Source: CAWGXZ01 sp963826695 (GTDB lineage Bacteria > Pseudomonadota > Gammaproteobacteria > Burkholderiales > Burkholderiaceae_C). From it: a stretch of DNA of 64,000 nucleotides. Position numbers and translations under genes: made by a program. Below the pieces are notes generated by a model. That model was not told where the DNA came from, ran no database searches, and saw only the letters and a program-made list of their open reading frames with translations. The stretch covers positions 186,001 to 250,000 of the forward strand of contig CAWGXZ010000004.1 of NCBI GenBank assembly GCA_963826695.1, in the 5' to 3' direction. Shown in pieces: positions 17,360 to 27,272 of this stretch. Position 1 is the first letter of the stretch; each line of letters begins with the position of its first letter.

Positions 17360-19585
17360 TCACTTCTTGCCTCTAGGCCGGATGCGCCTGCCGCTCTTCG
17401 CCGGCGAGAGCGGGTGGTGCCTTTCTTCAGCGGCGGGGGTGTCGCTCGCCGACGATTCGTCCGGTGCGTCCGTCACATCCGCCTCGCCATCGGCTGCCGC
17501 CCCGTCCTCCAGCGGTGCCTCACCCATCGACGCCGGCGGCGTCACGACGGTCGAGCCGTGCTCGGGCGAATCACTCCGGGTCAACGAGATGGCTTCGACT
17601 GACGAGGCGTCGATCTGGCTGGCGATCGGCTCGTGGGCATCGCGTGCCAGCGCGCCGGCGGCCCTCGAGCGCGGCTGCGCCGAGCCGCCGCTGCGCGGAA
17701 TGCTGCCGATCCGCAGCGACGTCGCCGCGAGGCGCGACACCTCGGCGCCCGAGGCCCGGCCGGCAGCCACGTCGAGGCGCTTCCAGTCGCTGCCGCTGGC
17801 GAGTTGCTGCAGGGTCGCGGCGCTGATCGGTGCGGCGCTGACGGCCGCCCGCTCGACGCGCTCGATGCCGATGCCGGCTCCCGGCGCCGAAAGCTCGGCG
17901 GCGACCTTCAGGACCTCGGCGTTCGGCAGGCGCGTCACCTCGGGGGTAGGCGTTTCTCCGTCCGGCCCCGGCTCGGCCGGCGGGGTGGCAGCGCTGCTGG
18001 CCCGCGCCGCTTCGGTCAGCGAGCCGATCGCCGCTGCGGTGAGTGCCGGCGACTGGGCGAAGCGCGGCGCGGCGAGCAGCTGGGTCAGCGTGCTGACGGC
18101 GGCCGGCGACGAGCGGTTGACCAGGTTGTCGAACTGCGGCGCCAGGCCGAGCCGGCCGAGGCGCAGGCGCAGGTCGGTCTCGGTCGAGCGCTCGTCGACG
18201 CCGGCGACGGCCTGCCAGGCGCCGGTGTAGTCGTCGCGCAGCGCGAGCTGGCGGCGGCGCACGAACCACAGCGTCGGCAGCCGCGCCAGTCGCTGCCACT
18301 CGGCATCCGACGGGCTGGTGGTGTCGAGCACCACCGGCACACGCGGCAGACGCAGCTTCTGCAGCACCTCGAAGGGCTTGCGCTGCGCCAGCAGGTTCGG
18401 CGCGGCGGCCCTGAGCGTGCGCACGGTCGAGCTGAGCCGGGCGACGACGCTGCGCCACTCGTTGCGCGGCACCGGGGCGACGACCATCACGGCGGTCGAG
18501 TCGAGCAGCTCGGCGGCCGCGCTCAGGTCGATCGGCTGCAGCAGCAGTGCGTCCTCGACCAGTGCCGGCAGCTCGTCGTCGGGAACGACCGTGAAGTCGA
18601 CGTCGATCTCGGCCGGGAAGAAACGCTGGGTGAAGTCGCGCGGGTCGATGCTGGCTGGCGGCAACGGCCCGGCGCTCGGCAGCGCGGCGAAGTGGGCGCT
18701 GGCGGCGAAAGGCGCGCCGCGCAGGCGTTCGACGATGTCTGCCAGGTGGTCCTGGAACTGCATCAGGTGCGCCAAGCGCAGCGCGCGCGGCGAGAAACCG
18801 AGCCCGGGCAGGTCGCCGCGGTCGGCGCCGAGTTCGCGCCGCACCAGAGGCTGGTCGATCCAGACCAGGGTGTTGTTCTGCAGCGCGAGCAGCGCCAGCG
18901 GCAGCACGTTGGCCGACACCGAGGCGCTGCGCTCGGCGACGAAGACGTTGCGGGCGACCTGGCCGCGTCGCCCGTCGAGGCCGGGGTCGTCGTCGCTCCG
19001 CGCGGCCGAGCCGCCGCCGTCGTCGGGCCACGGCACGAGCACGACGGCGGTGGCCTCGATGATGTCGCCGTCCTCGACGCTGCGCTCTCCGGTGATCGAG
19101 GTCGGGTAGGCGCCGACCGGATTGGCGGTGTACTCGACCGGCCGCAGCGCCAGCACGAACAGGCCGCTGCGGCTGCGCAGCGGCGGCGCCGGGATGCGCG
19201 ACAGGCCGAAGCGCGCCGACATCTGCTCGACCGCGGCGAGGTTGGCCAGCGCGACATCGATCGGCCGCGGCAGCAGCACCAGCTCGCCGGCCGGCGTGAT
19301 GCCGTGGCCGGCGGCGATGCGCAAGGTCTGCGGCCCGTCGCCCTCGCGGACATCGAGCCCGGCGGCGACACCGCTGCCGGCGGCGCGGCCGAGGTCGGCC
19401 TCGCGGGTCAGGAAGTACTGCTGTTCGCGGATCAGGTCGCGGGCGGCGAGAAAGCGGCCGTCGAACCAGCGTGGCCGCTCGCGCCGGGCGTCCTCGACCA
19501 GCACGCCGGCGCGGCGCAGCGCCACCACGCTGTCGGCGGCGACGCGTTCGCGCGAGGCGCCGCGGGTGGTGTCGATGATCGTCAT
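17360..19585 (-). CDS. eCIS accessory protein, paralogue 2 of a three-gene set
   Basis: A 741-residue protein. I use the ATG at 19585 (MTIIDTTRG), preceded by GAGGAG. Residues ~30-140 carry the shared module: PRWFDGRFLAARDLIREQQY, then GVAAGLDVREG and LRIAAGHGITPAGELVLLPR. The middle portion (~330-420) resembles the corresponding region of the 1669-aa protein, with hydrophobic strands followed by VAPVPRNEWRSVVARL. The C-terminus is Ser/Ala/Asp-rich and probably disordered, ending in a basic patch (SGRRIRPRGKK). Genes of this type lie between the baseplate and ATPase genes in some eCIS loci, but the function is unknown to me. It could be a baseplate decoration or fibre anchor. Confidence 0.6.
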   Translation of the reverse strand: MTIIDTTRGASRERVAADSVVALRRAGVLVEDARRERPRWFDGRFLAARDLIREQQYFLTREADLGRAAGSGVAAGLDVREGDGPQTLRIAAGHGITPAGELVLLPRPIDVALANLAAVEQMSARFGLSRIPAPPLRSRSGLFVLALRPVEYTANPVGAYPTSITGERSVEDGDIIEATAVVLVPWPDDGGGSAARSDDDPGLDGRRGQVARNVFVAERSASVSANVLPLALLALQNNTLVWIDQPLVRRELGADRGDLPGLGFSPRALRLAHLMQFQDHLADIVERLRGAPFAASAHFAALPSAGPLPPASIDPRDFTQRFFPAEIDVDFTVVPDDELPALVEDALLLQPIDLSAAAELLDSTAVMVVAPVPRNEWRSVVARLSSTVRTLRAAAPNLLAQRKPFEVLQKLRLPRVPVVLDTTSPSDAEWQRLARLPTLWFVRRRQLALRDDYTGAWQAVAGVDERSTETDLRLRLGRLGLAPQFDNLVNRSSPAAVSTLTQLLAAPRFAQSPALTAAAIGSLTEAARASSAATPPAEPGPDGETPTPEVTRLPNAEVLKVAAELSAPGAGIGIERVERAAVSAAPISAATLQQLASGSDWKRLDVAAGRASGAEVSRLAATSLRIGSIPRSGGSAQPRSRAAGALARDAHEPIASQIDASSVEAISLTRSDSPEHGSTVVTPPASMGEAPLEDGAAADGEADVTDAPDESSASDTPAAEERHHPLSPAKSGRRIRPRGKK

Positions 19586-19595
19586 CAGGCTCTCC

Positions 19596-20507
19596 TCAGG
19601 CGCCCGACCAGCGGGCGAGCAGCGCAATCGGCGGGACGAAGCGGCGATTCCAGTTGTCGACGCGCACCGGCTCGTCGCTGCGCATCGGCGGATTCGCCGC
19701 ACCGACCGGGATCAGCACCCGGGCCAGGAAGACGGCGCTGCGGTCGATGTCGTTGGGGTGCTCGGCCAGCGGTTCGAGTTCGTCGTTGCTGCCGGCGCGT
19801 CCCGAGGGCGGATAGCCGCGGAGCACGGCGTCGTGCAAGGCGGCGCGGCGGGCTTGCGGATCGGCGATCGCGGCGAAGTCGGGGCCGAGGTCGGGCAGCC
19901 CGGCGAAGGCGTCGCCGAGGCCGGGGCGCGGGACCAGCAGCAACTCGTAGGCGTCGCGCAGCCGCGAGGTGGCGACCGCATCGAGGGCGTCGTAGGGGCC
20001 GGTCGCGAAACTCGGCGTGAAACCCTGTTCGCAGGCGATGAAGCGCAGGTAGACATCGGCGACCACGGCGCGCGCCGGCAGCGCACCGCCGGCGGCTGCC
20101 GCGCGCGCCGAGACGAAGCGCGCCAGGTTGGCGTAGGCGGCGGTGCGCAGCACGTCGCCGTCGGCCGCCTGCATCTCGAACCAGCGCGGCAGGCGCAGGC
20201 AGGCTGCCCGCGGCAGTTCGATCAGCCGGCCCAGGCGGTCGACGGCCACACCCGGCTCGACGCGGATCTCCTCCGGGCGCGCGCCCGGGCCGGCTTCGAC
20301 CGCGCTTTGATGGACCACGCGCAGGCCGGCCAGCGTGCCGCTGCCGGCGAGCTGCGCCAGCGCGCGCGCCAGCCGGCCGCGGTGGTAGGTCTGCTCGGCG
20401 GCGAAGTCGCCGGCGTCGAGCAGCATGCCGGTGGCATAGCTCGGTCGTTCGGCATACGGCCGCGCATAGAGCGGGTCGGCCTGCGGCTCTCGGCTCAGGG
20501 CACTCAT
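19596..20507 (-). CDS. eCIS accessory protein, paralogue 3 (short form)
   Basis: A 303-residue protein that is essentially the shared module plus a short extension: YATGMLLDAGDFAAEQTYHR, GRLARALAQLAGSGTLAGLR, IRVEPGVAVDRLGRLIELPR and CLRLPRWFEMQ. It is the simplest member of the trio and therefore the best guide to the module's boundaries (~20-150). Its start overlaps the stop of the 84-aa gene as ATGA, and a GGGAG ribosome site lies upstream. It stops 10 bases before the next ATG. No catalytic residues stand out. A structural role at the base or outer surface of the particle is inferred. Confidence 0.65.
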   Translation of the reverse strand: MSALSREPQADPLYARPYAERPSYATGMLLDAGDFAAEQTYHRGRLARALAQLAGSGTLAGLRVVHQSAVEAGPGARPEEIRVEPGVAVDRLGRLIELPRAACLRLPRWFEMQAADGDVLRTAAYANLARFVSARAAAAGGALPARAVVADVYLRFIACEQGFTPSFATGPYDALDAVATSRLRDAYELLLVPRPGLGDAFAGLPDLGPDFAAIADPQARRAALHDAVLRGYPPSGRAGSNDELEPLAEHPNDIDRSAVFLARVLIPVGAANPPMRSDEPVRVDNWNRRFVPPIALLARWSGA

Positions 20508-20758
20508 CGGTTGCTCCCGCGATCGGGTCGCGGCGTTCGCCGCGGGGTGACCGCCCGGATCGGCGGCCGCGGATCGGGCGGCACCGGGTTGATGCCGCCG
20601 CGCGCGATCTGCACCGTCGCCGTGTCGGGGCGGCTGCTCAGGCCGGACGAATCGATGACCTCGAGCTGAAAGCGGTGCCGGCCAGGTGTCAGCCCGGCAT
20701 CGACGACGATTTCCGGCTTGTCGGTGCGGATCGGCCGGCCGCGCACGAAGGTCACCAT
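20504..20758 (-). CDS. small Ig-like beta-sandwich protein A
   Basis: An 84-residue protein from the ATG at 20758 (MVTFVRGRPIRTDK). The core GLTPGRHRFQLEVIDSSGL and PDTATVQIARGG has the strand-turn pattern of PKD/Ig-like repeats, followed by a Pro/Arg-rich tail. It closely parallels the next gene (IGRQRFRLVVVDDAGN, ADEVTMII), so the two are probably duplicates. They sit directly after the tail-protein-I gene and before the accessory trio, which suggests small decorations or adaptors of the baseplate. Confidence 0.6.
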   Translation of the reverse strand: MVTFVRGRPIRTDKPEIVVDAGLTPGRHRFQLEVIDSSGLSSRPDTATVQIARGGINPVPPDPRPPIRAVTPRRTPRPDRGSNR

Positions 20759-20795
20759 GCGAGTCCTTCGGCGTCCGGGGGAGGGCGGTCGAGGC

Positions 20796-21113
20796 TCACG
20801 TGTTCTCCGGCCCGAGGTAGGTCCAGACGTACTGCACGATGCGCCCGCCACCGACGTCGAAGGAGTTGCGGCCGTCGAGATCGAAGCTGCGTCCGGCCGG
20901 CGCGATCCGCGGCGCTCGCAGCACCGCGGTCGGTGCGTCCTGGTCGGCGATGATCATCGTCACTTCGTCGGCGGCCGAGCGGTTGCCGGCGTCGTCGACG
21001 ACGACCAGCCGGAAGCGCTGTCGCCCGATCGGCATCGGGTTGTTCGGCCCGACCGTCACCTCGACGGTCGGCGTGTCGGTGACGACATCGGCATTGATGG
21101 TGAAGTCGGCCAT
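20796..21113 (-). CDS. small Ig-like beta-sandwich protein B
   Basis: A 105-residue protein beginning at the ATG at 21113. Its first half (VEVTVGPNNPMPIGRQRFRL) matches the Ig-like core of the 84-aa neighbour. Its second half (APAGRSFDLDGRNSFDVGGG, RIVQYVWTYLGPENT) is a PKD-type strand-rich module, homologous to the C-terminal tail of the tail-protein-I gene just upstream (FGASFTLDGSGSSAAAGRT, LEQYVWRRLPPE). Sharing a module across separate genes suggests that these parts interact or replace one another on the particle. No enzymatic residues are seen. Confidence 0.62.
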   Translation of the reverse strand: MADFTINADVVTDTPTVEVTVGPNNPMPIGRQRFRLVVVDDAGNRSAADEVTMIIADQDAPTAVLRAPRIAPAGRSFDLDGRNSFDVGGGRIVQYVWTYLGPENT

Positions 21114-21152
21114 GGCTGTTTCCTCGGTGGGGGTCGGTGGCGGAGGGATCGG

Positions 21153-23973
21153 TCACTCGGGCGGCAGCCGCCGCCAGACGTACTGCTCGAGGGTTCGGCC
21201 GGCAGCGGCGCTGGAGCCGCTGCCATCGAGGGTGAAACTGGCGCCGAAGGGCACGCTGCGGTCGGCGCCGGCATCGGCGACGCGGCGGGCTCGGCGGGAC
21301 GGGCGCCGCGGCCTGGCCGGTCAGGCGCGGGTCGAGCGATGCGTCCTGCAGCACGAGGTCGCCCATGCCCAGGGCCGAGACCTGCACCCGCGCCGGCCGC
21401 GGCAGCCGCGGCGGCCCGAGGTAGGTGTCGACGCCGACCAGGCTGGCGATGCCGACGAGCAGCGGCCAGGTCGCACTGACGACGCGGACCTCGACATGCG
21501 CCGGTGCCTCGAGTTCGACGATGCGGCGGATCAGGCCGAGGTCCTGCGGCTCGACCTCCTGATGGACGAGGACCGTGGCGCGGTGCGCCAGGCGCGCGTA
21601 GAACGAACGCACCGCGTCGTTCTCGTCTGCCGTGGCGACTTCGCTGCGAAACAGCGCCAGCAGCTCGGCGCGTTCGGCGTCGCCGAGCACCAGCGTGTCG
21701 CCGACGATCGAATTGCCGCTCTGGTGCAGCCCGGGCAGCAGCGGATCGTCCTGCGGCGCGAGGTCGACGCCGAGCAGGGTGGCGAGCAGGCGGCGCAGCC
21801 GGAAGTCCTCGATGACGACGATCTCGCCGCCGCCGACCGCGCCGCCGCTGGCGATGTCGAGCGCGAAGCTCAGGCCGCGCCGGGTGCCGTGCCAGCGGGC
21901 GAGCCGCGGCGCTTCGGCGAGCCAGGCGCGGCGCCGCTCGGCCGGCAGCAGCGGGTCGAAGGCCACGCCGATCCAGGCGCCGAGCCAGTCGAGTTGCGGC
22001 TCGGGAACGGTGGCCGGATGCGTCAGGACGTGCGCGGCGGCCACCCGGTCTTCCAGCGGCGTCAGCACGCCCTCGAAGTTGGCGAGCATCCGCGACAGGA
22101 AATCGGCCGGCGTGGCGCGCGGCGCATAGACCGTGATGCGCGGGCCGGCGCGGCGCAGGTGCCAGACGGCGCGCCGCGCGGTGTCGACCAACCGCCAACT
22201 GGCGCCGGGATCCTCGACTTCGACCTGCAGCGTTTGCGGCGTGGCAAGCGGCAATGTGGCCAACGCCGTGCGCAGCTCGGCCGACGGTGCCCCACCGGCG
22301 TCGAGCGCAGCGAGTTGCACGGCGAGCTGCGCCGGCGGCAGGCTGCCGATCGACTCCCCCGGCGCTTCGGCCGGTGCGCCGAAGAGCTGCTCGCGGTAGA
22401 CCCGCGGCAGGTAGTGATCGAGGTAGTCGAAGCGACCGGCCCAGGCGCGCAGGGCCGCGATCTCGGGCCCGCTGCGGCCATCGCCGCAGAGTGAAACGCG
22501 TAGCCACAGGTAGCGGCCGACGACCTTGCGCACGCGCTGGCGCGGGTTCTGGATCAGCACGCCGAACAGGCCGCGGCGCCGCGGCTCGGCTGGCCACGGC
22601 GCCAGCCCGGGATGCCCGGGCAGCTCGGACGGCGCACGCTCCCAGGCGGCGCGCGGCACCGGGCCCTGGCTGGCCTCGGGCGCGAGGCTGGCGATCTCGT
22701 CGCCGAAGCCGTGCGGATGCCAGGCGTCGACCGCATCGATGGCCGGCGGCTGCGGCAGCGCCGTGGCGGCGATCCAGACGACGAAGCCGCAGCCGGCAGG
22801 AATCGACGCCTCGGCATACAGCCGGTGCCATACCGTGCCGGCGCTGCCGCTGTCGAGCCAGTGCGCGTCGAGCCCGCCGGGGGTGTCGCGCCAGTGCGCC
22901 GCGGCGCCGCGGCGCGCGCGGTTGGCGACCGAAAGCGGCAGCAGCGGCTCGGCACCGCCGTCGGCCGCGGGGTAGCGCGGCGGCCCGTCGAGCCGGTGCG
23001 CGAATGGCGCTTCGGGGGCGCCGCGGGCGAGCGGGTAGACCTCGCCGAGCGGCGCAGCGGACGACGGCGCGGCGACGTCGTCTTCGCGGGCGGCGAACAG
23101 TGGGCCGAGATCGAAGGCCGGCGCGTCACGGCGACCCGGCATGCGCACGGCGATGCGCCGCTCGTCGAGCCAGTCCAGCGAATAGGCGTAGCGCGCGCCG
23201 GCCAGTGCGAGCGGCGCGGCGAAGCGGCGCTCGAGCGGAGGGACTCGCAACGAGCCGCTTTCGGCAGCCAGCAGATGCAGCGTAGCGGCGCCGTCGACGC
23301 CCCAGCCGAGCAGCGCCAGATCGCCTCGCGGCGAGACGGCGAGGGCGACCGGCCGTTCGGCGGTGGGCCATGCGGCGTCGGCGACGAAGTCGATCCGCGG
23401 TGGATGGCAGTTCTCCGGGTCCGGGCGGAAGACACCCGGCGCATAGGCATCGCGCGGCGGCGTCGTTGCCGGCAGTGGCCTGCCGCTGAAGCGCGCCAGC
23501 CGGCCGCTGCTGCGTTCGAGCAGCCAGACAGCGCCGTCGGCATCGGCAGCGAGCCGCCACGGCGCGAAGCCGGGCGATGCCACCCGGCTGTCGGCGAAGC
23601 GGCCACGCAGGTCGTGCAGCAGCAGCGCATCGGCCAGGGCGATCACCAGCACGCCGTCGCTGGCGACGGTGAAATCACTCGGCCTTTCGGCAAGCGCAAG
23701 CAGCACCGCGTCTTCCGGCAGGTGGCTGCGGACGACGATCGCATGGGTCGGCTCGTCCCAGCGGGCGACCGATTGCAGGCGGTCGAGCGCGCGCGGGATG
23801 CTGTCGATCGCGCCATTGGCGATGGCGAAGGCGGCGGCGTCGATCGGCGCATCGAGCGATCGGCGGCTGGCCAGGCCGAGGGCGCGGCAGTCGGCGTCCC
23901 AGCGGGTGTTCTCCTGGCCGCGCCAGTGGGCGGCGTCGGCGAGCTGGAAGAAGGTCAGGCCGTTGGCGTCCAT
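21153..23973 (-). CDS. eCIS baseplate wedge, tail-protein-I (TIGR02242) type, frameshifted near its end
   Basis: About 940 residues from the ATG at 23973. The N-terminal half shows propeller-like beta repeats (ADALLLHDLRGRFADSR, WPTAERPVALAVSPRGDLAL). From residue ~520 the phage tail domain TIGR02242 is clear: FDYLDHYLPRVYREQLFG, then LANFEGVLTPLEDRVAAAHV, LDWLGAWIGVAFDPLLPAER and RLARWHGTRRGLSFALDI. This is the wedge/gpI component joining baseplate and spike. After PRLTGQAAAPVPPSPP the frame becomes nonsense. A frame change of one extra base between about 21271 and 21300 restores a PKD-like tail ending LEQYVWRRLPPE at 21153, homologous to the neighbouring small protein. I read the shift as a likely sequencing error. 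It is preceded by a 1-kb repeat region. Confidence 0.75.
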
Positions 23974-24983
23974 CAGGCGAGGCCTCGAGCCGCAGGGCTG
24001 ACGTGTTTTTGCTGGCGCTGACTGCCTCTGCAAGGGCGCGCCGGGAATCCGCCCCGGCAGGGCGGGTGACTTTCTTCTGTTGGCCCAGAAGTCCGTTCGG
24101 GCTGAACGTGTCGAAGCCCCTGTGTGCTTTTGCTCGGCGTTGACTGCCTTCGCAAGGGCGCGCCGGGAATCCGCCCCGGCAGGGCGGGTAACTTTCTTCT
24201 GTTGGCCCAGAAGAAAGTCACCAAAGAAGAGGGCCTGAATACGATTTGGCCGAAGCGTGTGGCTACAGGAGGTGCGCGACCGGCGGCTTCGCGAGAACGA
24301 CCTCTGGGGTTCGTTGCGGCCATGGGGCAGAACTTCGCTGTTGGGCTGAGGGGGCGGGGCTTCGACCGGCTCAGCCTGAACGGGGGGTGCAGGCGTGCTC
24401 AGGCTGGCCGCTTGCAGTTGGGCGCGCACGACGGAGTTCTGCCCGGCATGGCACGTGCATTCCACCGAGAGCGTTACTGGCGGGCCAGAAGCGATTTGCG
24501 GACCGCCTGCCGCCGAAGGCGCTGCGGCCAAATCGTGTTCGGGGCCTCTTCTTTGGTGACTTTCTTCTGGCCACGGCGGAAGAAAGTTACGCCGCCGCGC
24601 CGGGGCGGATGCCGGCGCGTCTTCAACAGGCAGCCAGCCCGAAAAGATGAAACGGAAGGAGTGGGTGAACACCAGCCTTCCCCTCCGCATCGGAGGTGCC
24701 AGGCTCAGGCCGGCATCGAGTTGGGCGCCACAACGGAGTTCTGCCCCATGGCACGTGCATTCCACCGAGAGCGTTCTCGCGCCACAAGCGTTTGCGGACC
24801 ACCTGCCGCCGAAGCGCTGCGGCCAAATCGTGTTCGGGGCCTCTTCTTTGGTGACTTTCTTCTGGCCCGGCAGAAGAAAGTTACCCGCCCGCCGGGGCGG
24901 AATCCCGGCGCGTCGTCCCGCAGGCAGCCAGCGCCAATCGTTCGGCGCGAGGGTCAGAGGCGAGGCGCTCATCCGCATGCCCC
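23974..24983. repeat. 1-kb gene-free block of dispersed repeats inside the eCIS operon
   Basis: No real gene here. Two repeat types alternate. Type A occurs as direct copies at about 24003-24091 and 24124-24213 (~90 bp, ~90% alike). A longer type B occurs as tandem copies at about 24387-24637 and 24694-24933. B contains the A core in inverted orientation. Each core carries a strong hairpin: ACTTTCTTCTG and CAGAAGAAAGT arms with 6-nt loops at 24191-24218 and 24854-24881 (11-bp perfect stems), and a weaker copy near 24559-24586. A second small motif (GGGCTTCGAC...GTTCAGCC type) appears inverted at ~24092-24118 and ~24357-24383. Such non-coding elements are dispersed in many proteobacterial genomes. 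Here they separate baseplate J from the wedge gene, and the hairpins could modulate read-through. Confidence 0.8.
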
Positions 24984-27267
24984 TTAGCAAAGCTCCGGCA
25001 CCACCGGCACCGCCACCGCCCCCGCCTGCGCAAACGGATTCGGCGCCGCCGCCAAGCTGGTCGGCACCCCCAGCGACGCATCGACCGCGACCACCGACAG
25101 CAGCTCCGGCAACTGCCACGGCGCCAGCGGCAAGGCCTGCGACGGATCGCTACCGGCCCGCGGCAGCAACCGCCAGACAGCCCCGTCAGCCCCGACGCCT
25201 CTCTCGAACAAGTTCAATCCCATCACCTCGCGCACCCCCGCGACCCGCGAGACCTCGACCTCGATCTCGCGCTCGCGCACCGCCCGCCCGAGCGTCCAGC
25301 CGGCGCCGTCGGAACCCCCGGGCGGCAACGGCCAGAGCAGCCGTTCGAGCGCCTTGCGCACTTCGAAGAGCACGGCGTCGCGTCCATAGCCGTCGCGCAG
25401 CGCGACCGACACCGAGACACCCAGCGGCACGTACTCGCAGCCGATGACGTACAACTCGGTCGCCAGCGGCGAGCGCGCGGCCAGAAAGGCGTGGACGCGT
25501 TCGAGGAACGGCTTGTCGGGTCGCGGATTCGGCGCCGGGCCGAGCCGCTGGTCGGGCAGCGCCATCACGCTGACAACACCAGGCACGTTGAAGCGCCGAT
25601 CGCGCGGCTTGAAGCGCGGCAGCACCATCACCCGGCCGACATCGACGCCGGGCACCTCGCCAGCGAGGCGCCGGTAGTCGTCCTCGGTGACCGCACGGTC
25701 GCGATGCCGCAGCAGCGCCGGGATGCGCCGTTCGGCGACATCGAGCGTCTCGGCGTCGGCGCCGCCCTGCATCGCCAGCGGCTGCGCGACCTGGATCGCC
25801 GCCGCCGGGCTGCCGTCGATGGTCGGCCCGGCGAGCGTCGTCAGGCTGCCCGGCGGCAGGTTGCCAGCCCGGCCGCCGCCGAAGCGGCCGCTCGCCAGAG
25901 CGGATGCGCATCTGCCGCTCGGGGATGCGGCCGCGAACGCCGTCACCGAAGCGCAGCATGCCGGCCGCGGCGTCGAGTTCGAACGCCGTCGCCTCGCGGG
26001 CGACGTTGGCATCGGCGTTGATCGTTGCCAGGTCGTCGACCCGCCACCAGCGCTGGTAGCCGCGGCCGGGCGCCTCGACTTCGACCACCAGCGTCGCCGG
26101 GTCGACCGAGCCCATCGGCAGCGAAAAGGTCTGGTCGCCGGCACCGGTCGAGCTGCCGAGCACCCGGCCGCCGAGCGTCACCCGCTGGTCGACAGCAACG
26201 GCATTGATGCCGAGCCAGGACAGCGCCAGGTGTTCGACCTGCGCGCCGGGACGCGGCCGCAGGCGCAGCCAGGCGACGAGCCGCGAGGCGCGCTCGGCAT
26301 CGTCGATGCGCGGCGGCATGTCGCCGACGCCGGCTGCCGGGTTCTCGAGCACGTCGTTCGACGGCGCCCAGAGGAACGACTCGTTGGGCAGCGACATGCG
26401 CAGCGTGCCGGCGCGCGTCAGGCCGGCCGTGCTGTCGCTGCCGGCGAGCGGATCGAGCGTGAGGTAGTCGCTCTCGAAAGGCGTGCGGCCGCGCGTCAGC
26501 GCCTCCCACAGCACCGGAATCGGCGTGGGCGGGTCGAGGTCGTCGAAGCTCTCGGGGGCGGCGATCACCGGCACGATGCCGATCGAAATCAGCGCCGGCA
26601 GCCGGCTCTCGCCGCCACCGAGCGCAAGCCGCACCTCGGTGTTGGTGGCGTCCTGCTGGTCGGGCCGTGCCGCCGGCGGCGCCAGCAGCGCCAGCCACAG
26701 CGCCCGGTCGGCGCTGGCGGCGAAAACATCGACGCCGGCGGCATCGGCACGCTGGCTCGCGAACAGGCGCTCGGTCTGGTACGGCTTGGCGGCGCCGGCC
26801 ACGCCGTGGATCCGCGCCAGTGCCGAGACCACGTCGCCGATGCGTGCCGCTTCGGCGCTGCTCAGCGCGCGCTTGATGTAGGCCTCGGCAGAGACCGGCA
26901 GCACGCTGGTCTCGGCCAGCGTCTCGAACGGCGCCGGGCCGGCCAGGAGTGCACCGGGGCGCAGCGTCTGCACGCGGCGCTCGCCGGGCTGCGCATAGCT
27001 CAGGCCGACGATGCCGGTCGCCGGCCGCGCGCCCTGCAGCTGCTGGCCGAGCAGGCGCAGGAAGACCAGCCGCTGGCGTTCGGGAATCAGGTTGGCGCGG
27101 TAGAGCAGCGCGTCGCCGAGCCAGGCGAAGAGTTCGATCAGCGTGCGGCCCGGGTCGCCGAGACGCGGGTTGGTCCATTCGGGCGTGTGCGCCGGAATGC
27201 GGGCGATCAGGTCCTCGACCAGATCGTCGAAGCGGCGGTCGTCGAGGCTCGGCGGCGTGATCGGCAT
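24984..27267 (-). CDS. eCIS baseplate J protein (Afp11-like), frameshifted
   Basis: About 760 residues when repaired. It begins at the ATG at 27267 with a typical opening: RFDDLVEDLIARIPAHTPEW, GDPGRTLIELFAWLGDALLY and RLVFLRLLGQQLQGARPA. The frame runs well to PERQMRIRSGE, then becomes nonsense. The other frame takes over with RFGGGRAGNLPPGSL and the baseplate J signature AVTEDDYRRLAGEVPGVDVG and RVMVLPRF, ending at 24984. One extra base near 25885-25895 explains the shift (CGGCCGC where CGGCGC is expected). Baseplate J proteins form the wedges that hold the sheath-tube complex around the spike. Only one such gene is present; the wedge gene downstream supplies the second wedge role. It starts 6 bases after the gp25 gene. 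Confidence 0.88.
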
Positions 27268-27272
27268 GGCGC

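Noticed and set aside
10048..17376. 2442-codon open frame on the plus strand
   Set aside because: It lies antisense to three convincing genes; its Arg/Pro/Ala-rich product is the usual shadow of GC-rich coding DNA with codon bias on the other strand.
24124..24987. 287-aa plus-strand ORF with QKKVTKEEG repeats
   Set aside because: It is translation of the dispersed repeats; direct and inverted copies give the same pseudo-peptides in both directions.
20752..25119. One 1455-aa minus-strand protein
   Set aside because: The frame joins the real wedge gene (start 23973) to repeat DNA upstream and to nonsense after the frameshift near 21.28 kb.
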